DNA of 64,000 nt from Epiperipatus broadwayi (Eukaryota > Onychophora > Udeonychophora > Euonychophora > Peripatidae): the NCBI GenBank assembly GCA_028023455.1, contig JAQFVV010006474.1, positions 887,501 through 951,500 of the forward strand, in the 5' to 3' direction. A model generated the notes under the pieces. The model saw nothing but the letters and a program-made list of their open reading frames with translations. It had not been told where the DNA came from and made no database searches. Below, in pieces: positions 1 to 12,446 of the stretch; the first letter of the stretch is position 1; each line of letters starts with the position of its first letter. A program made the translations under genes and the position numbers.

Positions 1-269
1 TCTTTTGATTATAAAATATTTGACCGAATTAATCTGTAGTTAATTACTGATAACTGTAATGATTAATCCTCTCTGCATCCCTTTATAATCTAATATTTTT
101 GCAGCTATTATAATTAATATATTTCTTTCAATATCCTACTGTAATACTTAACATTATGAACATATTTATTTATTTGACCATTATTAAGGATACTTAACAG
201 GAAAACTATATTATTTTTCATGCAAAATATAATTTTTGCAATAATACACTATTAAATAAATAAATAACC

Positions 270-378
270 AAATGACTTTATTTTCAGGAGTTTAAATGCC
301 AGAATTTAGGAAACTGAAATCTGTATGAGGACCAGATGCTCTAGATTCTAAGGCTTTACCACTGCACCAAATCACACA
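270..378 (-). repeat. degraded tRNA-derived SINE head
   Basis: Read on the minus strand, the segment starts with TTGGTGCAGTGGTAAAGC, which resembles a tRNA A-box (internal pol III promoter), and about 30 bases on has GGTCCTCATAC, a weak B-box. Spacing and order fit a tRNA-derived SINE head. No clear tail or target duplication was found, so it is an old or partial copy. Confidence 0.5.
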
Positions 379-496
379 AGCAATTATTATTATTTTTTTA
401 ATATTTCTGTTTTAATATATATAAAACAAGGGTTCCAGTTTTTGATATTATGTAAATTTAAAATATTGGTGTTAAAGAAAATGCTTCAACATAAAG

Positions 497-500
<4 letters not shown>

Positions 501-590
<90 letters not shown>
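501..590. repeat. (AT)n microsatellite
   Basis: About 90 bases of uninterrupted TA/AT dinucleotides. Tracts like this recur at six further places in the window. Confidence 0.97.
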
Positions 591-592
<2 letters not shown>

Positions 593-599
593 CAGTCAG

Positions 600-3500
600 A
601 TAAAAGCAGAAAAAATGTATATTCCATAAAGAAGTAAAATCACATAAGTAATACTTGTTTTTAATTTAATTGGCTTAAGTTTTTGATCTTTTTTCATTGT
701 GTAGTATTAGTTAATGTATTGAATACAAATAAAAACAAACCAAAATTTCATTACAGTTTTATCAAATTTATTTAATTAAATGAATTGACTTTGTATCCAG
801 CACTTTTAATCAGTTAATTAGAGCTCATGGTTTTGATTTAATCCTCAAGAAAATTGATAAAATGTATCTTCTTTTATACCAGTCTTTCTTGGAATAGACT
901 TTAAATTGAATATTTAAAATGATTAGAAAATTTACTGAGACTTTCAACTTGCTATTAAGCAGTATATATACACAATTTATAACCAAGGCATGTGTCAGTT
1001 AAGAAACTAAATTTGAAAGATTGGGAAGAATTAAGTTAGGAATTTGTTATAAGTGCATTAAAAGCTTAACTTTAAAGCCTCTGAAAATTCACATTTGTGA
1101 ATACTAAGTTAATCAAATAGTATTTTAATGTAAAATATTAAATCAAAAATTATATATATGTATCCAAATAGAAAAAAACTGTTTTTTTAAGTTTATTAGG
1201 ATTACGGTTGGTAAATGAATATCTAACTCCCTAAAGTAGGTAGAGAAGGAATGCCCAAAATCCTCATCAACTGATAACTGAAAAAATTGATGAGAATTAC
1301 TTCCAGTCTCACTATAATTATTATATATTTATTGTAACCTTTTGATCAGTTATCCATGGTAAGAATAGTATATAAAATGTAAATTATAGCTCCAAAATTT
1401 TAAATTTATAACTTAGATAATAATAATGCTATAAACTTGGGTATATCAGTAATAAATGACTTAATACATAAAGATTAAAAAGATAATTCTGTAGAGATTT
1501 AATAATCATTGTTAGTTATAAATAATTTGTATTGTAATGGACTATATAATTTTTAATACAATATTTGTTCATTTAAATAAACATCATTACTTATAAATTT
1601 GACTTTAATTTATTTTCATGCAATGTCCTTTTAAAAGCTAAACATCTAAAATTGTACTTAACAAAAGAAGGAACAATTATCTACCACAAGATAAGAATTT
1701 ATTTTTAAATTATTGTAATTATAATATCTTGTAAACAAAAAATATTTATTCTTAAACATTGTATTTAAATCCAATTAATAATATCATATATTAAAAATGT
1801 ATTTGGAATTGCAACTGTAGTTTTTAACAAATGATTTAAATTAATTTTATTTGTAAAACAGTTATTGATTTTACTATTTCAAATAGAAACAGAAAACCAT
1901 TTTGTTTAAAAAAATGTACAAGTTGAATTGGGATATTGACCTATGAAAGTTGAGTAAGTAGTTCTCTGACATTACTTTATCCTGGGTTTTTAAGAAAAAA
2001 AACACAGCAGTTGATAAAAAGTAAAGTTTAAAAAAAGCAGATAGCTGTTTTAATATTTTTTCTCAGTAAAAAAAGAATATAATATAAAAGGTGAAAATAT
2101 TTAGTCTTAAGTAATAAAAATCATCTTTAAAAAGCAGTCTAAAGTTGTAAAATATTTTCAAGTAATTATTAACACCATGGAGTAAGCTAAATTAGTCTTG
2201 TTGTCATCTTCTTATAGCCAAGATAATACCACAAAAAAGTTTGAAAAATCCAAGTTATTTTAATTTTGCTTAGAATAGCTATGAGAAATGAATCACAACT
2301 GTGGTGCTTCAGAGAGAAACTTGATAATAATCACATAAGAAAACATTTATTTGTCTATGCTAAATTAAGAGTTTTTATTAATCATAGATGAAATGTGAAA
2401 AACAGACTAAAAATTCCTAGAAATAAATTTCTAAAGCTAATAGAAATATCTTATAGAAGCTTAAGAATAGTTAATTAGTCATGAGTGTTGAGTGCAAAAA
2501 AAAACTAATCTTCATTTGAATTAAACAGTTGATGTGTAAGAAATCTTTTACAAAATTTGAAGAAAATATTTATCCTATACTTAATAATGAAAAAAAAGAT
2601 AAATAAAACTTAAATTAAGATTTCTTATGTTTAAATAAAAGATGAATTTTTATGATAGCCTTTTAAGAACTGAATATTAAAATGGAAAACAAAAATCTGT
2701 GTAACTTTTGAAGGATAGATGATAGTCACAAAGATAAGGTACTACAAGCTAGAAGATTAAAGGAATTTATCCAATATGTGTTTAAAATTTTTACAAGACT
2801 AATGAACAACAGAAAAGGAGAGAAATCATAAAGGTAAACTTCTTGATAACATATTTGAACATGTTTAAATGTTTGTGCAGAGTGGAGATTTATTTAGAAT
2901 ATTCACCAAACTTTTCATAGTGGATTTTGAAGAGCAGGATTATGCACAATGTGACTTTAAAACATGCTAGGAAGGAAGGATACATCCAATTTTTAATTTT
3001 GTCTCATCATTTTGCTTGTTGTTCAATATTTTTGTTTAACTATACATGCCTTTTACAATACAAAGAGAGAGGAAACACTAATGTGTGATAAATGGTAAAA
3101 CTCTACAGAGTAACCATGGTAATATTAACTAAAAGTTTGTGAAATGGGTTTAAAAAACATGGAGAAAAGGATTTCAATTTTAAAATTATTATTAATAATT
3201 TTTCTTATTTGATATGAAATATACATGCAAGGTATTTTTCATAATAGTGATTTAAAGAATTGATATTGTAACAGTCAGATTTGCCTTTCTTGCTAACATG
3301 CTGCAGAATATGAACCCCAGACACAAAACTTAACACTTTAGAAGGGGTTTCCCCCCAGAAATCCTAAGCTTGAATCCAATGTCCAATCTCCACCATGCCA
3401 TCTATGTGACAGCACATCTGACATTACAAATTGCACAGTTTTTTTCCTGGTGCTGGTAGTCAGGGAGAAACAAAAGACTAAATTAAATAACCCTAGGTTC

Positions 3501-3730
3501 GACTAACAAAAACTATAGATGTGCCAAAAATACCTATTAATGGATATCATATGTAATTTAGACCATTGGCATAAATAAATAAAAGTGTAATTAATCAATT
3601 CAAATATAACATTATTAGACATCAATTTATAAACAATGTCAGCGATGCAAATTGGATAGCTAGATAAAAGATTAAAAGATTACTTTTATGGTACTTCATA
3701 ATTGGATTAAATGTTATTATAATGTGCCTA
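600..3730. other. AT-rich non-coding stretch
   Basis: No convincing coding region, RNA gene or named repeat is visible. The sequence is very AT-rich, with many short poly-A/T runs and stop codons in all frames. A slightly GC-richer patch around 3300-3480 showed no recognisable motif. Confidence 0.6.
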
Positions 3731-6010
3731 AGTGTACTGCAATATTTTAAGCATATGCGAGCTATGCAAAGCACTAAAGAAACTTAATGAATCAAAACTA
3801 ATTAAAATAGTAGGAAAAATCTTGGTATTTGACAAAAGAATAACTCGGGCGAGTCATGGAGTTTTAAGTATAAGACAGAGCTACACTGAACGTGATGGGA
3901 ATAAGTGTAATAATAAATTCATAATGAAGTATATGGTGGTGCTAGTGAGGTATGGTACTAAGGATGGAGTGCGGTATGTTGAAACCACAGATTTACAAAA
4001 AAAAACACAAAATTTATGGTCATGCATAGGCAGTTCACCATTTATCCACAAAATCTCTAGTCACCTTGGCAGCCCAAGCCTAGCCCACACCCAAGAACTT
4101 CATGATTGTAGGGACAATAATTCCCATGTGAGACATTCCATGTCACACTCTACTAGGCACCGCAGAGGAAAAGAGTATGATTTCAGCCATTGATGCCCTT
4201 AGGAAAGTAGCAAAGTAAGTCTCAACACCCATCATGTTCACTGGCAACACACAATTAATTATAAAACATATATAAGTAATAAAAGGGCAGTTTATAAATG
4301 GGCAGAATAGCTCTCTCTTAACATTGATTTTTTGATGGCCCACATATTTCCCATCAAAATTAAATAAATAAATTACTAGCTGAAAATTGATTTACATAAG
4401 ACATGAAAATATAAATATATTTTAATATCAATTAAAGTATAGAGAGGATATGCGTGATTACAGTGTTAATAAAATAGTGAGACAACCAATCATTTATATA
4501 AAACTTCCCTATGTAACTTGCACATGCTTGAGTGAATTAATTTAAAATATTTCACATAGAATTTATGGAGGAAATATATTTAGATAAGAATGAATATTCG
4601 TTCTCAGTGAAAACTTTATAGAGAATAAACCCTTGGACAAACAAGCCATTGAGATATTTAAAACAAATAATAAGAGGGATAATTTAACATTTAGATCCAC
4701 ATCAAAATGGTGGTTTATAAAACAGTATTAAAAGAAAATAGTTGGATTGATCAGTGGGGTTTATTCAAGCACATTATAATAAAGAATAAAATGAGACATA
4801 ATACAGATATATAAAGAAAATATTAACCTAAGTAGGAATTGACATGCATTAAAACAAAAAAACTAAATGAATAAATACAATTATTAAATACAAAAAAGAT
4901 AGCTACAGATTGGAATTATTTAGAGATATCTCAGGTTAATTTTTATATTACCTCAGCTTTTCAGAAAAGTCCACACACACTTTTGAAGAGTTTAATGAAT
5001 TTCTTGAACAGTTTTAGTTCCTTTTTAAGTCTATGGATTTGATAGGCTTCATCAGCATTATTTAGGCAACATTAAAGATATATGTTTGATCAGCAGCATT
5101 TTGACCTATTAGGATGGTTAAGTCAGGCATTAGATGGTATAACAACAGGATGTCAGTTGGTAAATGACAAATGGCAAGCTAGCCTTTCCTGAGAGGGAGA
5201 CAGCACACTGCCTCCTTCTACTCCATCATTTTTAGGTTGGCTATTATTAAAACTTTTTGACCAAATTCACTTCTCATCAAGGATCCAGTAAGGTGATTTC
5301 TTTTTTTGGACAACTTTTATAACTTGCTGATAACTCTGCTAAGTCACTATCAATTAATAATTTGACAATAATTCTTCATTGGTGAAACTCAGAATAACGT
5401 CTCTGAATAGAATCAGAAGAACTCAAGAACCATCTTCCTAGACTATACAATGCTATAGCCTAGCAGTGATAAATCCATTAATTAATGTCATTAATTTAAT
5501 CAGAAACCAAAATAATGCACTTAGATTTTAATTAATTTTAACATTATTATGTTCCCAGATATTCTGATTACGATCCATTTGATTAAATTTTGCCAGTGAA
5601 CCTCTGTTATTTCTAATCTTGATAGGAAAAAAAGAACTTATTAGTGAAACTTGGCATAAACAGATTAAAATTAGTTACTATTGTTCTCTTTCCCCATCCT
5701 CATTTATTGCTATTTAAAATAAGGAGAAACTTAATAAAATATAAACTAAAACTCTTTTCAAAACCTTTTAAAAGATTTCAAAGTTGTAAAACTATTTTAG
5801 ACCATTTATAAAATTATTACAGAAATATCAGAATTTAAATACAAAAAAATAATAAATTGAAAGTATGCTAGCCTTTCTCACATGCACAATTATAACAGAG
5901 AAAGCCAATCAGATTTTAAACAGATATCTAATAAATAATCAAGCTTAGACACGAGACAGAGATTTTGATAGAAAAGGTTGATAACCTTTTCTAAACTTAA
6001 CTTATATATT
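3731..6010. other. non-coding stretch with one short chance-like ORF
   Basis: A 153-codon plus-strand frame at 3732-4193 has no domain I recognise and an unremarkable composition, so it is not called as a gene. The 4020-4260 patch is GC-richer than its surroundings and may be old repeat sequence. The rest, to about 6010, is AT-rich with nothing identifiable. Confidence 0.5.
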
Positions 6011-6011
6011 A

Positions 6012-6330
6012 TAGATTGAAAATATTATTGTGTTTACAATTTCATTCTCATAGTTTTGTAGTAGAGTAGAGTTAAAAGGTGGCTGCTGGAGGGTTGCATT
6101 AGATCCTAAGATCTAGGTGCAGTGCTCTCAGATCCAAAGCTCCTCACTGATGATGGCCACAAGCTAGAAACTAGTCTAAGGATATTGGATGAGTAGGCAC
6201 TAGATAGGGATTTTATTCATAAACCTTCTGGAATCCACTGATTACTCTGTTTGGCACAGTGTGGCACTACTGTATGGAGAGTCTTTGTGCTAGTATAGAG
6301 ATGGTGATCATGTGATGTTTAGTGGTTTAA
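6012..6330 (+). repeat. FB repeat, partial unit (first of a direct pair)
   Basis: Partial unit of the dispersed FB repeat of this window. It lacks roughly the first 150 bases of the unit, starting at TAGATTGAAAATATTATTGT, and ends at GATGTTTAGTGGTTTAA. It is joined directly, head to tail, to a complete unit. The family core, GGCTGCTGGAGGGTTGCATT, is present. It carries no open frame of note. Confidence 0.9.
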
Positions 6331-6812
6331 CACCAATCCTGCCTAATAGAATAGTGGTGGCTATGGTTGTTTAAGAGCCAAAGACACCAAAATGTATGGG
6401 TGCTGAATTGAGTTAAGACACCAAAATGTATAGGTGCTGAATTGAGTTCAGACCCATATGACTATATAAGCTATTGAGCTTAGATTGAAAATATTATTGT
6501 GTTTTCATTCTCATAGTTTTGTAGTAAAGTAGAGTTAAAAGGAGGCTGCTGGAGGGTTGCATTAGATCCTAATATCTTGGTGCAGTACTCTTAGATCCAA
6601 GGCTCCTCACCGATGATGGCCACAAGCCAGAAACTAGTCTGGGTATATTGGATGAGTAGGCATTAGATAGGGATTTTATGCATAAGCCTTCTGGCATTCA
6701 TTGATTACTCTGTTTGTCACAGGGTGGCACTACTGTAGGAGAGTTTTTTCTTTGTTTACAACAATTATGTGCTAGTATAGAGATGGTGATCATGTGATGT
6801 TTAGTGGTTTAA
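6331..6812 (+). repeat. FB repeat, complete unit
   Basis: About 480-base full unit. It opens with ACCAATCCTGCCTAATAG, contains an internal near-duplication of the ACACCAAAATGTAT block (around 6386 and 6419), has the GGCTGCTGGAGGGTTGCATT core, and closes with GATGTTTAGTGGTTTAAC. The same sequence occurs around 39.1-39.6, 42.7-43.3, 46.5-47.0/51.6-51.85, 60.3-61.1 and 63.0-63.35 kb. Confidence 0.9.
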
Positions 6813-6929
6813 CAAAGAAATGTATATTTCACTCATAACACTAAAAGTTAAAATATTTCAATTTAAAATATTTGACCATATCACAGTACATGTATAGATG
6901 AGTATATGAGATGTACTTTTGTTGTATGA

Positions 6930-6930
<1 letters not shown>

Positions 6931-7015
<85 letters not shown>
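6931..7015. repeat. (AT)n microsatellite
   Basis: About 85 bases of uninterrupted TA dinucleotides. Confidence 0.97.
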
Positions 7016-7018
<3 letters not shown>

Positions 7019-7019
7019 T

Positions 7020-8745
7020 TTGAAAATAGAACTACTAAAAGAAATTTAATTATGATAAAAAAAACCATGGGTACCCCATTAGAAGTCTAAATTAGGTGGG
7101 ATTTTGGTATATATGTGCAGTACGCAAACACTACAATAAGTTTAGGGTTTGAAATAGTGCATGAGGTTAGATAAGATGTAAGCAAAGGTGAAACAAAGAT
7201 CTGCAGAGCACATCTTACTGTTTCAATATATGCAATTCAGTATATAATATTAAAAGTATTAAATTATTTTTGTTAGTTTTTCATTTTAGAAAAAACAAAG
7301 CATGCTTAAATATAGGAAGAGAGTATGTATGAGTTATATTATAAAAGTGTGTGTGAGTGAAATATCGGGTTAAAGCTGTATATTTTGAGCCAGTATATAT
7401 TTCTAGAAAATTAGTGTGATAAAATATGTTAAAAGTTATTTTGAATTTGTTATTGTTAAACCATATTTAACAAAAAGGGAAATGAACAAGTGATCAAAAA
7501 TAAAATCTGATAGGATTCCTAGAAAAGAGTAATAAATCTGTTATAAAATATAGTATTCAATGAGAGCAAAAAAGAGTGACTGTTAATGTAAGACAGTATT
7601 ATGATCTCATTTGTTAAGAAAAAAAAATCTTATTGATCATAATAATAAAAATGTATTATTTATTGTGTAACATGATCATAGATATGAATAGAAAAATATT
7701 GCGTGGTAAGATTATATTATATTGTAGTCTCGAATTAGTGGAATATTAGATGCCAAATACGCAATTGGGAAAGCTTAGTTAAAATTCCAGGATAGGTTAA
7801 AAAATTCTTCCTGAAGAACTGATGAAGAGTTAAGAGGGAGTAATCTATGTGATAGCCATATAGTTATTGGAAAAAGATGGAAGGGTTTTCTGCAAGTAAA
7901 TGAAAGTAGTACATACTGTAAGTGTTTAGGAAAAAAGCCAGTGTAAAATTGGGGCAAAGTCATTAGGAGAAATGATTGCCTACCAAATATGATACCTCAT
8001 ATTTAAAAGAAACCTCCATCTTTTTATTAGTATATAATATTTAATATAATCAGTTTCTTATCTATAAAGTTTAAGATCAGTAATAGTATAGGAGGCATAA
8101 AAGGTAGATTAAATATTTAAAAGATTTTTATAATCTCTTCCTAAGTCTTGGCAGATTTGCTTGAAGTTAAAACCATGTACAGGACAAATATCTTATATTT
8201 GTATAGTAATTTGAATAAATTACTAGATGAGTAAAATAACTAAGATCAAAGACCACTATAAAATATAAGTGAGAGAGAGAATGAAGGCATACCCAAATTG
8301 TATGATATGGAAACGAGTTCTTAGCTCCATTATTCAATTCAATTACATCACAAATATTGTCTTTTATTATTTTTATATTTACCATATCAGAAATAACTTT
8401 GTTAATAAGAGGGAACTGTAATATTTTAAACCAAATTTTAAATATAAAATATAATTTAACTATTACAAGATGATCAATCTATTGGGAGTTACAAAATATC
8501 AGTTAATATGGGAAATAATTGTGAAGATCCCATAAAACTCATGAATGATGCAAATATATCAGATTAGTATGAAAGCATACATAATAAAATAATAAATTTC
8601 AAAAGAACTAAAAGACAAACTAAGGGAAGGGTTAATTGTATATAATAATCACAAGGTTTATTTGTAAAGAATGTAAATAATTTATTATCAATATATAAAC
8701 AGTTTTCATGCTTATTTTTCTTTTATTGTTAATGAAGTATTTAAC
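7020..8745. other. AT-rich non-coding stretch
   Basis: Nothing recognisable on either strand. The longest frames are short minus-strand frames (62-72 codons) without domains. Confidence 0.6.
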
Positions 8746-8960
8746 CTAATGTTCATATGTAAATAAGCATTTATTTTATAGCGCTATGTTTATAAATTGT
8801 AATACTATAAAGATCAGCCTTTTCAAGCTATTGTGCATTCTTTCATAAATACTATATCTTGTGTTGGGAATGAAAGTATTCATTTATTATTAACCCTCAT
8901 AAAAAGTGCATGCACAATAGTTTGAAAAGGCTGAACTTTAATGTGCTAATGTTCATATGT
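8746..8960. mobile_element. small hairpin element with 15-bp direct repeats
   Basis: The direct repeat CTAATGTTCATATGT occurs at 8746-8760 and 8946-8960, exactly 200 bases apart. Between them lies an inverted repeat: CAGCCTTTTCAAGCTATTGT near 8816 pairs with ACAATAGTTTGAAAAGGCTG near 8915. The insert is about 185 bases. A perfect 15-bp flanking repeat suggests a target-site duplication of the length usual for retroposed elements. No coding capacity. Confidence 0.75.
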
Positions 8961-10010
8961 GTTTGTTGTTTATTAGTATTATTGTAAATAAACAACCATT
9001 TTTGTTAAACTTTGTAGTATTAATTTTATTGTGTCTAAGAGTCATTTTCATCACAAGGTCATATTAATAAAACACATTATCCACATTGAATTATACATAT
9101 CATATTTTGATTACACACTTTATTTGAAGAATTATGCTTAATATTTTATAATTAATACACTAACTCTCAATTGCTTTTAAATGATAGCTATATTAAAAAG
9201 AGAGTTTATAGTACTTCATATTGTTATAGGATATAAAAAATCTTGAAGAGCTAAGTTAAAAATACTATTAAGTATTACTAAATGTAGACCATATAATAGA
9301 AATCAGTAGTATATTTGATAATGACATTCTAATTTTGGCAATCTATGTTGAAATATATGTTATATCATAAATTTAAAAGTATTATTAATAATCAATTATA
9401 CTTAATTGAATTAAACAACTTCCTTAATATAAAATATATTAATTAAACCGATTTTCATCTAACATTTGGACCTTCTCAATATATATATATACAATTCTAT
9501 CATTATTCTATTTAACGTGATTATCACGTATTAAATTAAAATAAATTATATTAGATAAATTAAATTAAAATAAAATAAATTACGAATATCGAATAAAAAC
9601 CGGTTGGGTTAATATATTTTATATTAATAAACATTACATGATTATTATATATAAAGAGATTTGCCTGTTTTCTCTTTCAAGATAATTTTATTTGACCTAT
9701 AAGTGATTACAAAAAAATAAAAATAAAAAGATAACAAGAATTAATTAGACAATGTTACAGGGTGATATATACAAAGAAGAAATGATCCAAAAGTCAGTAG
9801 AATACAAAATGAATGTTAGTGAAGAACTTAGTCTGTGGATGCAAGGTGAATATTATTCATCTAGTCTATAATGAAATACCTTTGTTAGTAAACCCTGTTT
9901 TGGCAAGTTATGGTTGGAGGGTTTTATTAAATCATAATAGTTATTTTCATATAAATTATTTAGGGGTTGGTTGGAGAGGTGCTGTTTAGACCAGTTGTGA
10001 ATTCCCAGGT
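8961..10010. other. AT-rich non-coding stretch
   Basis: No gene or named repeat is seen. Two short overlapping frames near 9850-10190 look like chance. Confidence 0.6.
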
Positions 10011-10019
10011 TAATATGGC

Positions 10020-10145
10020 CAGTATTGCTCCCCCCCAAGTCCTCACCCAACGTCAACCCACCACAGCCAATAGCGAACGCGCCAGCCCCCCGCTCACGGT
10101 TGGTGAGCGGCCTTCGCCATCTTTGCTACTTTCAATCAATCTTGT
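10020..10145. other. GC-richer patch at the left edge of the ~2-kb duplication
   Basis: An abrupt GC-rich island with C-runs and a CGCTCAC...GTGAGCG short inverted repeat (near 10091-10110), in otherwise AT-rich DNA, immediately upstream of the first long direct repeat copy. It could be part of the same element. No coding signal was recognised. Confidence 0.5.
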
Positions 10146-12074
10146 TGTTCGGTTCCAACACAGACAGGGTTTAACTTTAATTATAAAGTGATGAACTAAG
10201 AAACCAAGTATGTTAGAAATATTTAATAATAATAATAATTTGTTTTGTTCAATAAAATATAGTTGCTAGTTACCTCTAGTCTTTAAAGTTTATAAATTAT
10301 AAGAGTGGGTCCTTATCTATGCCAACAAGTTTCACAACTGGGTTCTTGTCTATGCCCCCACGAAATTAAAGGCGTAAAGTCTTCTTAGAACGGAAATGTT
10401 GTTCTAATTTCGTGGAATGTGTTTTTTTCTGAAACTATTCTGAAGAGCAATTTTAAGGCACTTAATCTGTTTGAAACGTTTAAACTAAAATTTGAGGTTC
10501 GACTAATTAAACCTCCCTACGGGTTTCCCAAGTGCAAGGTACTGACTACAAGGCGAGTAAATGAGTGTCGCTAGTCGATGTCAAGTCCTATGCCTTGCTT
10601 GGAAGTTTACGCCTTGACTAATGATCGGAAAGTCTTCTTCCTCGAGAAATTAAATAAGAGAATATGACCCACCAGCCAACGGAGCGGAGTGGCCCTACGT
10701 CAGCAACGTTTGATGATGATGACTTGATAGTCATCGTTGAAAATAAAACCCATGTGGCTCACGGATGACGACCAATTAAAGTCAAACGCTTTATCGAACA
10801 TTTTAAATTTATAAACTATATTTTAGCCCTAATATGTGCCCTTCCTGAAATAAATAAAATAACAAAGTGAATTAAATACATTTAACCCTTATCGCCCTTT
10901 TTGCAATAAAACTTTAAGGTTATATTCGAATAAATATATATTAGTGGAACAGAAATCAATATTTTAACATTTTGTGAGTATATAAAACTTGTAACTAGGA
11001 GCTGGGACTAGGTGAAAAAGGAGCAAAGTTTATTATTAGCCATTATAAAATAATAAATATATTTTCTTTCGACTCGATGATTAATAGAACTTTCAATTTA
11101 GTTCTAATTACATTTGATATATATAATATTTGCATAGCAATAACGGGGCTCTAGTTGAAAGTTATGGCTATAATTTTTAAAAGCTAATAAACCCTAACAT
11201 ATATATGTTAAACTAAAAAAAAGTTTAAAGTAAGTTAATTATTTTACTTTATAAAGTTTACTAAATAAGGCTAAGGGGGTAAAAAGTACAAGTTTACTCT
11301 ATAATTCCCTTCTGGTCGTTACCTCCAAGTTGTTGAAAGTAGCTCTTGGTTGCTACTGGAAAGTTTTTGTAGTCATATTTAGCGTGATCTCCAAAGTTCG
11401 CACCCATTGAAGTTTCGGGTTAGGAACACCGTTCCTGATGTTCTAGCCCTCTATCATGAGAATACAATTTTTATACCACAGGTTCCTGCCTGTCTACAAC
11501 AAAGCTAGTCTTTTTTTCCTTTTAGGCTATATATCGCCCTGATGCTTAGGCTAGCGCTCTTTTTATCAATGTGTTTTTATAATTAGTTGTTTACAGATAC
11601 ATTCCTTCGATAAGGCTTCAAACCAATTTTTGAATTCTTTCCTAATTAGAAAATGAATTCTTAAAGTCTGAATGATTTTAATTAGAAATGATCTTATCTT
11701 TTCAATTAATAAAACTTACTGTTGTTTTGAGAATTTGAGAGCTTCGAAGTGTAGCTTTTAATCCAAAACTTTACAAATTATTTAAAGGTGAAAAAAAACA
11801 GTTTCCCCAATGAAACTTCGAACAATATATATATTTATATTACAAATATATACCAATCCCAATTTAATATATATAAATTCATGAATATTTTATCATGAAT
11901 TATTTAGAGAATGATCAAATTTAAATAAATAATTAATTTTACTACTATTTGAAACAAGTTATTCTTATGGAAATTAGCGTGGATTGACGTATAAAGCCCC
12001 ATTGCATCGGAAATTTAAGGTTAGTATTAGGGTAAATAACATGAAGCTAGGATCGAACTCAGTCCACTGCTTCA
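10146..12074 (+). repeat. ~2-kb long direct repeat, copy 1
   Basis: About 1.93 kb, homologous to 12447-14513 along its whole length. It starts TGTTCGGTTCCAACACAGACAG-like and ends ...CTGCTTCA, giving TG...CA termini. Shared anchors include TTACCTCTAGTCTTTAAA, GATGATGATGACTTGATAGTCATC (split here as two anchors) and CATTGCATCGGAAATTTAAG. Near the right end, the minus strand reads GAGTTCGATCC, a good B-box-like motif. No long frame. TG...CA ends would fit an LTR, but no primer-binding site, purine tract or target duplication was found. Confidence 0.85.
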
Positions 12075-12446
12075 TTCTTTTCACTTCAAAAAAAACAATG
12101 AAAAAAAATACTACTAGCAGGTATAGTTGCTAAGTGTATAGCCGGGAGAACAGCAGCTGAATAATATAACCGCCCAAGCTACAAATTATACATGTCTCAC
12201 TACGATCAACTTTTTGAATATTCCGCTATAATAAGTTTAAAAAAATCCTATCATTCCGGTCGCCATATATATCGCCACTATCCGTTCCGATCAGTGTCAA
12301 TGAACCAGGCATTATCAGCTCAGATCAACAAAACAACAAGACTATGCAAGAATAGCTCACGTGATGATGATTAATGAGACTCCTGATCTAACTCTAATAA
12401 AGTATAATAAATAACTAACAATCTTTATAAGTCAACTATATATATA
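12075..12446. other. spacer between the two ~2-kb repeat copies
   Basis: A 372-base unique sequence. It holds a 60-codon plus-strand frame (12192-12374) with no recognisable domain. It could be the internal region of a very short LTR-type element or simply the non-shared part of a tandem unit with a period of about 2.3 kb. Confidence 0.5.

Noticed and set aside
3732-4193. 153-codon plus-strand frame
   Set aside because: No recognised domain, no splice or promoter context, and ordinary composition; it probably arose by chance or from old repeat sequence.
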